From contig NZ_JAANHS010000018.1 of the NCBI RefSeq assembly GCF_011174775.1, positions 1 through 49,547 on the forward strand: 49,547 bases of DNA. The letters run 5' to 3'. The notes beneath the pieces are model-generated. The model searched no databases, was not told where the DNA came from, and was given only the letters and a program-made list of their open reading frames with translations. The position numbers and the translations under genes were made by a program. Source of the DNA: Rhodobacter calidifons. Lineage in GTDB: Bacteria; Pseudomonadota; Alphaproteobacteria; Rhodobacterales; Rhodobacteraceae. Shown here in pieces: positions 1 through 8,409 of this stretch (within the stretch, counting starts at the first letter, position 1; each line of letters begins with the position of its first letter).

Positions 1-744
1 CCATGGATCGACGTGATGCGCCCCTCGGGTCGGGACTTCCCCCTGCAGCCGCATTTCGGAGTGAACCGCATCGCGACCTGGTCGCCCTCGGTCACGACGA
101 CAATCACCACCGAAGGTCTGCCCATCACTTCGGTCGGCACAGTCTCGCATCCCACCCTTGCTTCGACCAACCTCGCGGCATCGATGCGCCGCTGGCGGCT
201 GACCTCGGCGGCAGTCGCGGACTCGGTGGCCGACCAGCGCTCCGCAGGCTGGGCCTGCTGGCGCGGTAATGCGGCAGGCTTGGGCGGGTGGACCTTCGTG
301 ACGCGAGTTTCGCTGACAACGCTGCAGGCCACCGGCATGGGCTTCTTCGGCCTCTACGGATCGACGGCGGCGCTGGCCACCACCCTCACGCTGGCGGCAG
401 CCATCAACTGCATCGGCATCGGCTTCCAGCGCGGCACCCACACCCGTTGGCAACTGGTCGCAAACGATGGGACCGGCGCACCGACCCTGACCGACATGGG
501 GGCGAGCTTTGCCATCGCGACGGGCGGCGTGCTGACCCTGTTCATCGCCGCGCCGCCGAACAGCAGTTCCGTCTGGGTGCGGGTGGTCGACGAGGTATCC
601 AGCGCGATCTTCGAGCAGGAGATCACCGCCGACCTTCCCGCCGCAACCCAATTCCTGTCGCCCCGGCTCTTCCTCAACACCGGCGCAACAGCGGCCGCTG
701 TCGCCTACGACTGCGCCGGGGTTTATCTGGAGACGGACTTCTGA
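1..744 (+). CDS. Phage virion/tail-associated protein, 3' part (cut by window start)
   Basis: The frame is open from base 1 and runs to a TGA at 742-744, so the first 247 codons seen are the C-terminal part of a longer protein whose start lies outside the window. The first residues read PWIDVMRPSGRDFPLQPHFG, a segment I associate with structural proteins near the end of Rhodobacteraceae phage tail regions; that is recall, not a search. The rest is rich in Ala, Thr, Ser and hydrophobic residues with no enzyme motif, which fits a beta-rich virion or fibre-type protein. No gene follows on this strand until the integration region, so it appears to be the last gene of a late operon. It could instead belong to a neighbouring prophage. 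Confidence 0.6.
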   Translation, partial: PWIDVMRPSGRDFPLQPHFGVNRIATWSPSVTTTITTEGLPITSVGTVSHPTLASTNLAASMRRWRLTSAAVADSVADQRSAGWACWRGNAAGLGGWTFVTRVSLTTLQATGMGFFGLYGSTAALATTLTLAAAINCIGIGFQRGTHTRWQLVANDGTGAPTLTDMGASFAIATGGVLTLFIAAPPNSSSVWVRVVDEVSSAIFEQEITADLPAATQFLSPRLFLNTGATAAAVAYDCAGVYLETDF

Positions 745-970
745 TCCGGCTTCATGGAGAATCAACTCGAGTGAAGCCCGGGCCGGGCGACATCAATACG
801 GGAAGCGCCGAACGCCTTAACCGCCGCGCATCGCACGGCCCGGTTCACAGGTTCACGGTTTCAAGGAACGGCAGGGATTCGTTGCGCCGGAACAGTGGCA
901 CGGCAAGGCGGCACCTGTCTCGTACGGCGATGGGCACAATTGTGCACCTGTCAGCGGATCGCGCGAGGTT
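745..970. other. Intergenic region between phage gene and defence operon
   Basis: No credible gene is visible here. The region separates the rightward phage gene from the end of the leftward defence operon, so it is a convergent junction. It contains a perfect 12-bp palindrome GCACAATTGTGC at 934-945 and two copies of GCACCTGTC (911-919 and 944-952). I see no clear terminator with a T-run. Confidence 0.5.
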
Positions 971-1732
971 TCACGGTTCGATGTCCTCAAAGGCTTCCGT
1001 CCGATGCCAGACAAGGCGGGCGCGGTGTTTGTCGGTGAGCGGGATGGGCGATTGCCAGCGCAGCTCTGCGCGCGCCGTTTCGCTCAGCTTGGGTGAGAAT
1101 TGAGGCAGTCCCTCTTCATCGAAGGTCACCAGCCCTCGGTCGAAGGCGGCGTCCCACAACGCCGAGAGCAACAGACCGTTGTGCACGTCCAGCCGTTCGG
1201 AGTCGGTGGCGCAATCCTTCCAAGGGATGATGTGGCTGGCACGCAGCAGGGCTGGATCGGTGATCCCGGTCAGGGGGCAGCGACCTTGCCAATAGGTCAT
1301 CAACCGATCGCGGAAGATATCCTGGCCAATGCGCTGGATGACCAGCCGCTCGGCCTCGGTGCTCTTGGGCAGGTTGGCCACGGCGGCACGGAATTCCTCC
1401 AGCGGGCCGTCGGGCAGCGTCACGCCCAACTGGTAGACCCGGGGCATCACGGCATAGAGCGCGGTCAGGTTCGGGAAGGCATAGCGCACGAGGCCCGGGC
1501 CCGGCACGTCGGCCTTGGGCAGGTTCAATTCCTCGACGATACCAAGGTGATCGAGGGCCAGAAACCAGGGCCCGTCATGCCCCGCCGCCGCGAACCACAC
1601 GGTGCCCTTCGCGGTTGTCGACCCATAGCGCGCCCAGCCTTCCGCCTCGCCCAGGGCGCGGCGATAGCCGTTCTGCCAGGCGGCCTTCCGGCATTCCTCG
1701 CTGACGACAAAGCTCTGGGGCGACTGGATCAT
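971..1732 (-). CDS. HNH endonuclease, last gene of the DISARM-like operon
   Basis: A 253-aa protein whose C-terminal half is an HNH_2-type nuclease domain. Visible features are C152 in GRCPLTGI, the ASHIIPW motif with H167, then RLDVHNGLLLS with N185 and WDAAFDRGL with D198. In this family the motif forms a beta-beta-alpha-metal fold that cuts DNA; HNH_2 proteins are common in restriction systems. The first 130 residues have no domain I recognise and may bind DNA or partners. Its ATG (1732-1730) overlaps the TGA of the methyltransferase (ATGA), so the two are translationally coupled. It occupies the nuclease slot that the phospholipase-D protein DrmC fills in classical DISARM, so I infer it is the effector or processing nuclease of this operon. 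Confidence 0.82.
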   Translation of the reverse strand: MIQSPQSFVVSEECRKAAWQNGYRRALGEAEGWARYGSTTAKGTVWFAAAGHDGPWFLALDHLGIVEELNLPKADVPGPGLVRYAFPNLTALYAVMPRVYQLGVTLPDGPLEEFRAAVANLPKSTEAERLVIQRIGQDIFRDRLMTYWQGRCPLTGITDPALLRASHIIPWKDCATDSERLDVHNGLLLSALWDAAFDRGLVTFDEEGLPQFSPKLSETARAELRWQSPIPLTDKHRARLVWHRTEAFEDIEP

Positions 1733-4700
1733 CCCATCCCCATGGCCTTGAACTCGCCACTCGCTTCCATCCGGTCCCAGGCGGCGAGGACGAGGCGGCG
1801 GGTGCGGTATTCGCCGTGGTGGCGGATTTCCTTTTCCTTGAGGACGCGGAAGGTTTCCGAGGGGTAGTCGGGGCCCTTCACGTCGGCGGGATCGAGGATA
1901 TAGCGCAGCTCGTCGCGGGTCAGGCCGTAGGCGCGGGCGTAGAAGGCGTCGAGATCGGCGCGGAGGTGGGCGCGTCGGTCCTCGTCCCAGGCGAAGGGCG
2001 GGCCGTCATGACCCAGATCGCGGGCAAAGGGGGCGAGGGTGTGCGAGGTGTAGGTGAGTTCCAGCACCTTCGGGGTGATAAAGGCGAGGCGGAGTTCGGT
2101 GTAGAAGCTCGGCGCAAAAATCGGGAACTGCTTGAGGTAGCCATATGTCAGGTGCAGACCTGCGACACCATTTCGAGCTGTATAGTCCGTCACCAATGCG
2201 TTCAAGTTCGCGTACAGTCCGACGAGCAGTGCGGTAGTGGCGGTAGAGAACATAAGCGGAAGGGTATGGCCGACTGCCACGCGGGGGATGACGGAAAAGA
2301 TCGCGGTCCGCTCGTTCGTTGCTGCCGTTACGTCTTTCCACCCAAGAAGCCATCCCGCCTTTGTCCGCTCGGACAACCTATCTTCAAGATCAGATTTTGT
2401 AACCCAGTAAAATGGTTCGACATCGAAACCTGGATCTGCGTGTTCTTCAGGCGTTGTCTCAGGAAGGACACGATACCCTCGATCATCGCCGCGCGCGCCA
2501 TAACCCGAAAACCGGTGATCGAACTGGTGGATCATCTTCGCCTCGTAAAGCGGCACCAGGCGGTCGGGGCCGCGCGTCCAGTCGGTGCCGTCGCGGGCAA
2601 AGCCCTCGGCGGCCAGCTGAGCGGCGGTGCGGAACAGGGCGCTGTCCGAGGTCATGTTGAACAGACCCTGCCGGAACGCGACGCCCCAGGGGTTGCCCGC
2701 CGCGCCCCGCCCCTCGTCGATCAGCACCGGGGCGTTGCCGTAGATCTTCGCGGTCAGCGCGGCATCGGCGCGGCTGCGGAAGACCGGCGCGGTGCGAGTG
2801 TTGGGGTTGATCGCGGCGATCTGATCGGGCGAAAGGGTGAAGCTGCGCTCGGGTTCGGTCCGTTGCGCGGGATCGGTCAGGAAGAAGGCGAAATGCGCCT
2901 CGGGCTCGTCGCGGCCGAGGGTGAGCAGGGCGAATTTCATGCGGCTGTCCACTGCCGGGAACAGGCCCGCGCGGTTCTCGAAATCCACCAGCCGCGCCAG
3001 CCGCCGCGTCTCGACCAGATGGGCGAAAAAGGGCGCGGTGGTGGCATCGGTGGCGATGCCGGTGGGCACGATGACCCCGGCCCTCTGGCGGGCGAGATCG
3101 GCGAAAAGCTCGGCGAACAGGGCATAGGTGTTCACCTTGCCCCGCGCCGTCAGGTCGAACCGCCCCGATTCCCGGGCGAATTCGTTGGTGGCCTCGAACT
3201 GGCGCTTGTCTCGGACGAAGGCTTGGAAGGTGGTCGGATCACCGGTTTCCAGCGCGGCGATGGCGCGCTTGCGTGCGGCCCCAGCGAGGGCGGCGATCTC
3301 GGGTTTCCAGGTGGCAAAGTATTCCTCTTCGCCAAGCTGCATCACCTCCCACGGCGGGTTGCCGATCACCACGTCGAAGCCGCCGCGGGCCATCACGTCG
3401 GGGAACTCGAGCGGCCAGTGGAAGGCGCGGGCGGCCCGGGCGGCGTCGATGGCGGCGCCGAACAGGGGGCCATAGGGCGGCACGCCGCGCAGCCATTCCC
3501 AGAGCGTGCCCGAGGTCGGCACCATCTCGGCCCCGCGCCGGGGCAGGCCATCGGGGCCGGCGTGCGGGCCGCCCCTGAGCCTGGGCAACAGGAAGGCCGC
3601 GGTGCAGAGGTCGCAGGCGGTTTCAAGTTGCCATGCCGCGGCCCCCTGCGCCGTCAGGGCGCGCAGGCGGGCGGCCTTGGCCTCGATCTGCGCCAGGGTT
3701 TCCTCGGGCATGGCGCGCAGGGCGGCGAAGTCGCGCATCAGGTCGCGCGCGCGGTTGAAGCCGAAGCCGGATTCGACCTTTCCGCGTTCCCTGCGCTCGC
3801 GCTTGTTCTTGTCGGCATAGTGTTTCGCCACGGCCTTGTCGTCGCCGGTCAGCGGCTTGTAGGCGGCATCGGGGATGCCGTCTTGCAGCACCTTCAGGTC
3901 GAACACGCCCAAGAGCGCATCGCCGCAGCGGATCTGCGCGTCGAAGAAGCCGAGGGGAAGGCCGGGGTCCACCGTCTCGATCCAGAGCGCGACCTTGGTC
4001 AGTTCCACCGCCATCGGGTTGCGGTCCACCCCGTGCAGGCAGGACCGCGCGACATCGCGCAGGGCATGGCGGAAATCGGCGAGCGAGGGCGTGCCATCGG
4101 CGCGGATCCGCGCGAGCCGCGTTGCGATGCGGCGCGCAGCGGCCAGCAGGAAGTGGCCCGAGCCGCAGGCGGGGTCGATGACCGACAGTTTCAGCAGGGC
4201 CTTGGCGGGATCGACCGCCTCGGCCTCGGTCCTGTCGAGCACGGGGTCGAGCGCCGTGTCGAGCAGCGCCTGAACCAGGCTGTCGGGCGTGTAGTAGGAG
4301 CCGGTGGTCTTGCGCTGGTTGCCCTTCTGCTCGGCGGCCTCGGAGGCGAAGACCAGCGTCTTGCCGTCGTCGCCCAGCTGCGGCTGCAGTTCGAGGAGGG
4401 ATTCGTAGACGGAGCCCAGCTCCTCGGTCTCCATCGCGCGCCAGTTGACGGGGACCATGCCGGTTTTCTGGTCAAGCCAGGACAGGCGGTAGAGCGCCTC
4501 CATGAAGGCGCGGTTGCGCAGGCGGGCGGTTTCGAGGTGGGGCAGCATGGCGCGCGCGAACAGGCCGCCCAGCGCCGGAAGGGCGAGCCGCTCTTCGCCA
4601 AGGGCCAGCGCACGGAAGACGATCTTGATGCCCTCGTAGCGGTCGTGATGCTTGTCCCACGAGGCGGCGCGGGTGCATTGGGCGCGCAGGGCAGCGAGGC

Positions 4701-5640
4701 TGTAGCCCTCGGCGTAAAGCTTTCGGGCGTCGGGCTTGGCCTGTTCGGGGTGCAGAAGGTTGCGATCCTCGGCCACCATCAGGAAGATGAGCCGGTAGAC
4801 GAGGCGCAGGAGTTCGTTGAACCATTCGGTCAGGTTGATTTCGCCCGATGTCAGCTTGTCGCGCAGGTCGGGGTTTGCCTCGAGGAAGCCGGAGCCGAGG
4901 ACCTTGAGCGCGAGCTGGACCTGGACAGCCAGGCGGTCGCGGGCGACCTCGCCTTCCTTGGACCCGGCATCGCGCCAGCGCTCCAGCGCGCAATCGGTGG
5001 CCGGGCTGCCCGCGACGCCAAAGCGGCTGCGGTGGATCAGCAGCCAGAGGACGGCGAAGGACGCCGCATCCTCGTTGGTAAAGATCTGTGAAAGGTCGGC
5101 CTCGATATAGGCCGGGCGGGTCAGCGAGGCGTTGTCCCGCATCAGGCGGATCAGGGTGCCGTTGGTGACAAGGCCCCACAGGGTATCGTCATGTTCGTTC
5201 AGGTGGTCCTGAAGGGCGAAGGCGGGCGAGCGCGTGCGGTCGGTCGAGAGGGTCGCGCTGCGCCGGTCGAGTTTCTCGTCAGAGGGCGGAACGACCACGA
5301 TCGGCACCCTGCCGCCCGCGATGAAGGACAGAGCACCATCCGCCGGGACGAGGTCGTCAAAGCCGAAAGTTTCCTGCAGGAAGGCCTTTACGAAGCGCCG
5401 CGTTGCATCGGCCGAGGGGTTTGCAATCCTGGCGAAAGTATCGAAATGCGACTGGCCGACGCGGAAGGCGGTCGAGATTTCCTCGCGGATCGTCAGGCCC
5501 TTGCGAATGCGATAGTCGGCCTCGGTCTGCTCGGACGCCTCGCGGCGGTCCACGCTGGCGACCATGGCAGGTGCGATCAGATTGCCCTCGAGGCTGAGAG
5601 ACGGCCAGGCGGACATGTCAACGACGGATTTGCGCGCCAT
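1729..5640 (-). CDS. Large N6-adenine DNA methyltransferase (DrmMI/PglX-like)
   Basis: A 1303-aa Eco57I/PglX-style methyltransferase. The SAM-binding motif I reads DPACGSGHF (about residue 490) and the catalytic motif IV reads GNPPWEV (about 760), the order and spacing of gamma-class adenine methylases. The N-terminal 400 residues resemble the helical or degenerate-nuclease N-domain of such enzymes, but I see no intact PD-(D/E)XK triad. The C-terminal part (about 1040-1200) should hold the target-recognition region. The start lies 2 nt after the SNF2 stop. In class 1 DISARM, DrmMI methylates host DNA to mark self; the same role is inferred here. Bases about 2140-2520 are clearly less GC-rich (near 50-60%) than the rest of the gene (near 75% in places), which suggests a recombined patch in the recognition region. 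Confidence 0.88.
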   Translation of the reverse strand: MARKSVVDMSAWPSLSLEGNLIAPAMVASVDRREASEQTEADYRIRKGLTIREEISTAFRVGQSHFDTFARIANPSADATRRFVKAFLQETFGFDDLVPADGALSFIAGGRVPIVVVPPSDEKLDRRSATLSTDRTRSPAFALQDHLNEHDDTLWGLVTNGTLIRLMRDNASLTRPAYIEADLSQIFTNEDAASFAVLWLLIHRSRFGVAGSPATDCALERWRDAGSKEGEVARDRLAVQVQLALKVLGSGFLEANPDLRDKLTSGEINLTEWFNELLRLVYRLIFLMVAEDRNLLHPEQAKPDARKLYAEGYSLAALRAQCTRAASWDKHHDRYEGIKIVFRALALGEERLALPALGGLFARAMLPHLETARLRNRAFMEALYRLSWLDQKTGMVPVNWRAMETEELGSVYESLLELQPQLGDDGKTLVFASEAAEQKGNQRKTTGSYYTPDSLVQALLDTALDPVLDRTEAEAVDPAKALLKLSVIDPACGSGHFLLAAARRIATRLARIRADGTPSLADFRHALRDVARSCLHGVDRNPMAVELTKVALWIETVDPGLPLGFFDAQIRCGDALLGVFDLKVLQDGIPDAAYKPLTGDDKAVAKHYADKNKRERRERGKVESGFGFNRARDLMRDFAALRAMPEETLAQIEAKAARLRALTAQGAAAWQLETACDLCTAAFLLPRLRGGPHAGPDGLPRRGAEMVPTSGTLWEWLRGVPPYGPLFGAAIDAARAARAFHWPLEFPDVMARGGFDVVIGNPPWEVMQLGEEEYFATWKPEIAALAGAARKRAIAALETGDPTTFQAFVRDKRQFEATNEFARESGRFDLTARGKVNTYALFAELFADLARQRAGVIVPTGIATDATTAPFFAHLVETRRLARLVDFENRAGLFPAVDSRMKFALLTLGRDEPEAHFAFFLTDPAQRTEPERSFTLSPDQIAAINPNTRTAPVFRSRADAALTAKIYGNAPVLIDEGRGAAGNPWGVAFRQGLFNMTSDSALFRTAAQLAAEGFARDGTDWTRGPDRLVPLYEAKMIHQFDHRFSGYGARGDDRGYRVLPETTPEEHADPGFDVEPFYWVTKSDLEDRLSERTKAGWLLGWKDVTAATNERTAIFSVIPRVAVGHTLPLMFSTATTALLVGLYANLNALVTDYTARNGVAGLHLTYGYLKQFPIFAPSFYTELRLAFITPKVLELTYTSHTLAPFARDLGHDGPPFAWDEDRRAHLRADLDAFYARAYGLTRDELRYILDPADVKGPDYPSETFRVLKEKEIRHHGEYRTRRLVLAAWDRMEASGEFKAMGMG

Positions 5641-5642
5641 GA

Positions 5643-8405
5643 TCAGACCTCGCTCGGCATCAGGACGAAAAGACCGATCACATCCGGCGGCAGAACAGCC
5701 TCAACCGTGACGCGGGATGCCGATCCGGCGGCGGCGCGCAGGCGGGCATGATCCTGCATGAGTTCTTCGGCACGGGTTCTGACGAATTCGGCCAGCGGGC
5801 CGTCGAGCAGGGCGGGCAAATCTTCCTTGGCTTTAGCGATGAAGCGGTCGCGGGCTGATGGCGCGAGGTCAGCATCCGCAGGCGTGTTCAGAAGTTCGCG
5901 GGCCGCTTCGCCTGCAGCGACGATCCGGCCACCCTGTATCGCGACAAGGGCGGCCTCCTCGGCCAGGAGCAGGCGCTCCTTCCGTGCATGGACGGTCAGC
6001 TTGAACCGGATCCGAAGGAGCGCCAGCCGGGTCATCTGCTGGACAGCGGAGGTGGGCCAAGCACCAACCCGGCCGATCCCGAGACCGGACAGCGCCTCCG
6101 GATCGAGCGAAGCCTCTACAAGCGCCTCTGCAAGGGTTGCGGTCAGGGGATGCGTCCTGGTGAGCAGCTCGGTTCCCGACGGTGCCGGTTCAGTCATGGC
6201 AAGTCGGACCGAGCCGGTCAGGTTGCGTTGGGCCAGACGTTCTTTAAGGCCCGCCTCCAACGCATGGACATGGGCGATCAGAAGCGTCTTGCGCGGCTCC
6301 AGCGGCACACCGAAACGCGACATTGCCCGTTCGATGAATTGCTTGGCATCCTCTGGAGATCCCAGAAGGGTGCGGACTTTCTCCCATTCCGGGGCAACCT
6401 CCTGTGGCTTCATCGCATTCTGGGCGAAACGCGCGCGGGATTTCTTTTCGTTCTCGGAGGCATCACGCCACCGCGCCTCCATCGCCCGGGTGCCGTCTTC
6501 AAGGCGCAAGTCGAAGGCCAGCTGCTGGGATTTTCCCTGCCGCAACATGACGGCAGCCATCAGGGCGTCCGTGACCGGCCCACGCTCATCCGGCAAAGGA
6601 ACGGTGATCCCAGTCGCCTTGCGGATTTCTTCCGCCTTGCGCAACACGACATCCAGGACGGCCCCGTCGATGGCGCTGTCCGGTGAGAACATCATGATCG
6701 AGCGGACAAGCGCGGCTGGCTGGCCGAAGCGATCAACCCGCCCCTCGCGCTGCTGATGCCGGGTGGGGTTCCAGGAAAGGTCGTAGTGAATGACGGTATC
6801 GAACAACTGCTGAAGGTTGATCCCCTCGGACAAGCAGTCGGTGGCCACCAGGATGCGTTGGACTTCCTTCTCGTCGTCTGAGGCCATTTCGGCTACGCGG
6901 TCACGGCGCTCGTCGGGCGTCAGAACGCCTGTCACAGCCTCGACGACCAGCTTGGGAAATGCCTTCCGCAGGCCATCCCGAACGTGCTCGGCCGTGGCCA
7001 AGAAGCGACAGAACACGACGGGATTTGCGCCCTTCTTGATTAGCGGTGTGAGAGCATCAATGAGGGCCGCAAGCTTCGGATCGGGCTTGTGGATTAACTC
7101 TTCCGCTTGGGAGACCAAAGCCAGAAGGGCCGGATCCGTGTCAAAGCCGGTCCCGGGCTCGATATCCACCGCGTCTTCGTCATCGGAGTCCTCGTCGTAG
7201 ATCTGCGGTTCAAGCCGGTCGCTTTCGTTGGATATCCGGTTGCGGAGCGCACTGAGGGCGGCGGCTGGCGACGAACCGACACAGCGCATCAGGGCGAGCG
7301 TGCCCCAGAAGGCCAGACGCCGTTCCCGAAGCCCGGAGCCCGCGCGCGCGACGACTCCGAAGCAGTAGTCGAGCACTGCGTCCTGGAAATCGAGGTGCGC
7401 CTGCGACAACCGGTAAGGGGACTCGGTGGTTTCATGCTTGGGGAAAGCGCGGTTCTCGTCCCAATCGCCGGAAATAAGATCGATCCTTTGGCGCTGCACG
7501 AAATGTCGCGCCAAACGTTCCCGGTAGCGGGCGTCCTCGAAGTTCATTGTGCCGAAGGACGGGTCGATCAGCGAAAGCAGGCGGCCGAAAGCATCTTCGT
7601 CGCCAGAGTGGGGCGTTGCCGTGAGAAAGATCATCCGGCGCTCCGGATCGCGGGCAAGCCCAGCGAGAAGTTCGAATCGCTGCTGCTTGCCTTTGTGCGT
7701 GCCCACAGAGGCATGGGCTTCGTCCACGATCACGAAGTCAGGGCAAGCACGCGCGAAGCCTTCACGGCGCTTTTCTGCCTTGATGTAGTCGAGGCTGACC
7801 ACGGTGTAGGGGTAAGCATCGAACAGCGTCTGGGCTAGCGGAAGGCCGCGTTCAAGCCGCGCGGCACTGCCTGATGTCACGGCGACCGCGTCGATCCCGA
7901 AGCGATGCTTCAGTTCCCCGACCCACTGCTCGACGAGGTGCGGTGGGCAAAGCACCGAGAAACCATCGACCTCGCCGCGGTCCATCAGTTCACGGAGGAT
8001 GAGGCCCGCCTCGATCGTCTTCCCGATTCCGACATCATCAGCGATCAGAAGACGGGGCACCTGCAGGCGAAGCGCCATCAGCAAGGGCACGAGTTGATAG
8101 GTTCTGGGCTCGAAAGCCAGTTGCGCGGCCGAACGGAAAGGGCCCGCTCCCCGACGAAGGGTGAGCCGCATCGCATCTGCGAGGAGTGCTGCCTTCGCCT
8201 GGACAGTCGGCACCGCATCGGCGGGCAAGTCGAAACGTGCCGGGGCAACCGGCTGGGTTTCAAGCGAAGGGTCGAGGATGACCGTGTCATTCTCGCTGCC
8301 GGAAAGAGGGCGTAGCGCCAGAATACCCTCGCGCGGGGACGGCAATGCCACCCACTCCCGCCCACGGGCGCGCACTAGGTCTCCGGGAGCAAAATTCACG
8401 GTCAT
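5643..8405 (-). CDS. SNF2-family helicase/translocase (DrmD-like)
   Basis: A 920-aa SF2 ATPase of the SNF2/HepA group. Walker A is in IADDVGIGKTIEAG (about 121-134), motif II is DEAH at 228-231, motif III is LTATPHSG, and the C-terminal helicase lobe has the SEGINLQ and QQREGRVDRFGQ motifs V and VI. The IADDVGIGKT form is characteristic of the DrmD-type helicases of class 1 DISARM. The remaining 300 residues are helical and charged, with no recognised domain. It sits between the DUF1998 helicase (4-nt gap) and the methyltransferase (2-nt gap). The probable job is ATP-driven translocation on invading dsDNA as part of a defence complex. The biochemical role is inferred from family and context. 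Confidence 0.87.
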   Translation of the reverse strand: MTVNFAPGDLVRARGREWVALPSPREGILALRPLSGSENDTVILDPSLETQPVAPARFDLPADAVPTVQAKAALLADAMRLTLRRGAGPFRSAAQLAFEPRTYQLVPLLMALRLQVPRLLIADDVGIGKTIEAGLILRELMDRGEVDGFSVLCPPHLVEQWVGELKHRFGIDAVAVTSGSAARLERGLPLAQTLFDAYPYTVVSLDYIKAEKRREGFARACPDFVIVDEAHASVGTHKGKQQRFELLAGLARDPERRMIFLTATPHSGDEDAFGRLLSLIDPSFGTMNFEDARYRERLARHFVQRQRIDLISGDWDENRAFPKHETTESPYRLSQAHLDFQDAVLDYCFGVVARAGSGLRERRLAFWGTLALMRCVGSSPAAALSALRNRISNESDRLEPQIYDEDSDDEDAVDIEPGTGFDTDPALLALVSQAEELIHKPDPKLAALIDALTPLIKKGANPVVFCRFLATAEHVRDGLRKAFPKLVVEAVTGVLTPDERRDRVAEMASDDEKEVQRILVATDCLSEGINLQQLFDTVIHYDLSWNPTRHQQREGRVDRFGQPAALVRSIMMFSPDSAIDGAVLDVVLRKAEEIRKATGITVPLPDERGPVTDALMAAVMLRQGKSQQLAFDLRLEDGTRAMEARWRDASENEKKSRARFAQNAMKPQEVAPEWEKVRTLLGSPEDAKQFIERAMSRFGVPLEPRKTLLIAHVHALEAGLKERLAQRNLTGSVRLAMTEPAPSGTELLTRTHPLTATLAEALVEASLDPEALSGLGIGRVGAWPTSAVQQMTRLALLRIRFKLTVHARKERLLLAEEAALVAIQGGRIVAAGEAARELLNTPADADLAPSARDRFIAKAKEDLPALLDGPLAEFVRTRAEELMQDHARLRAAAGSASRVTVEAVLPPDVIGLFVLMPSEV

Positions 8406-8409
8406 CAGA

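Noticed and set aside
838-868. Weak resemblance to the tRNA 3' end (CACAGGTTCA), as a possible second att copy
   Set aside because: Only about ten bases match; the acceptor end and CCA are missing.
1816-5091. 1091-codon open frame opposite the adenine methylase gene
   Set aside because: It is a shadow of a GC-rich gene on the other strand; the methylase motifs and operon spacing support the minus strand, and this frame has no recognisable motif.
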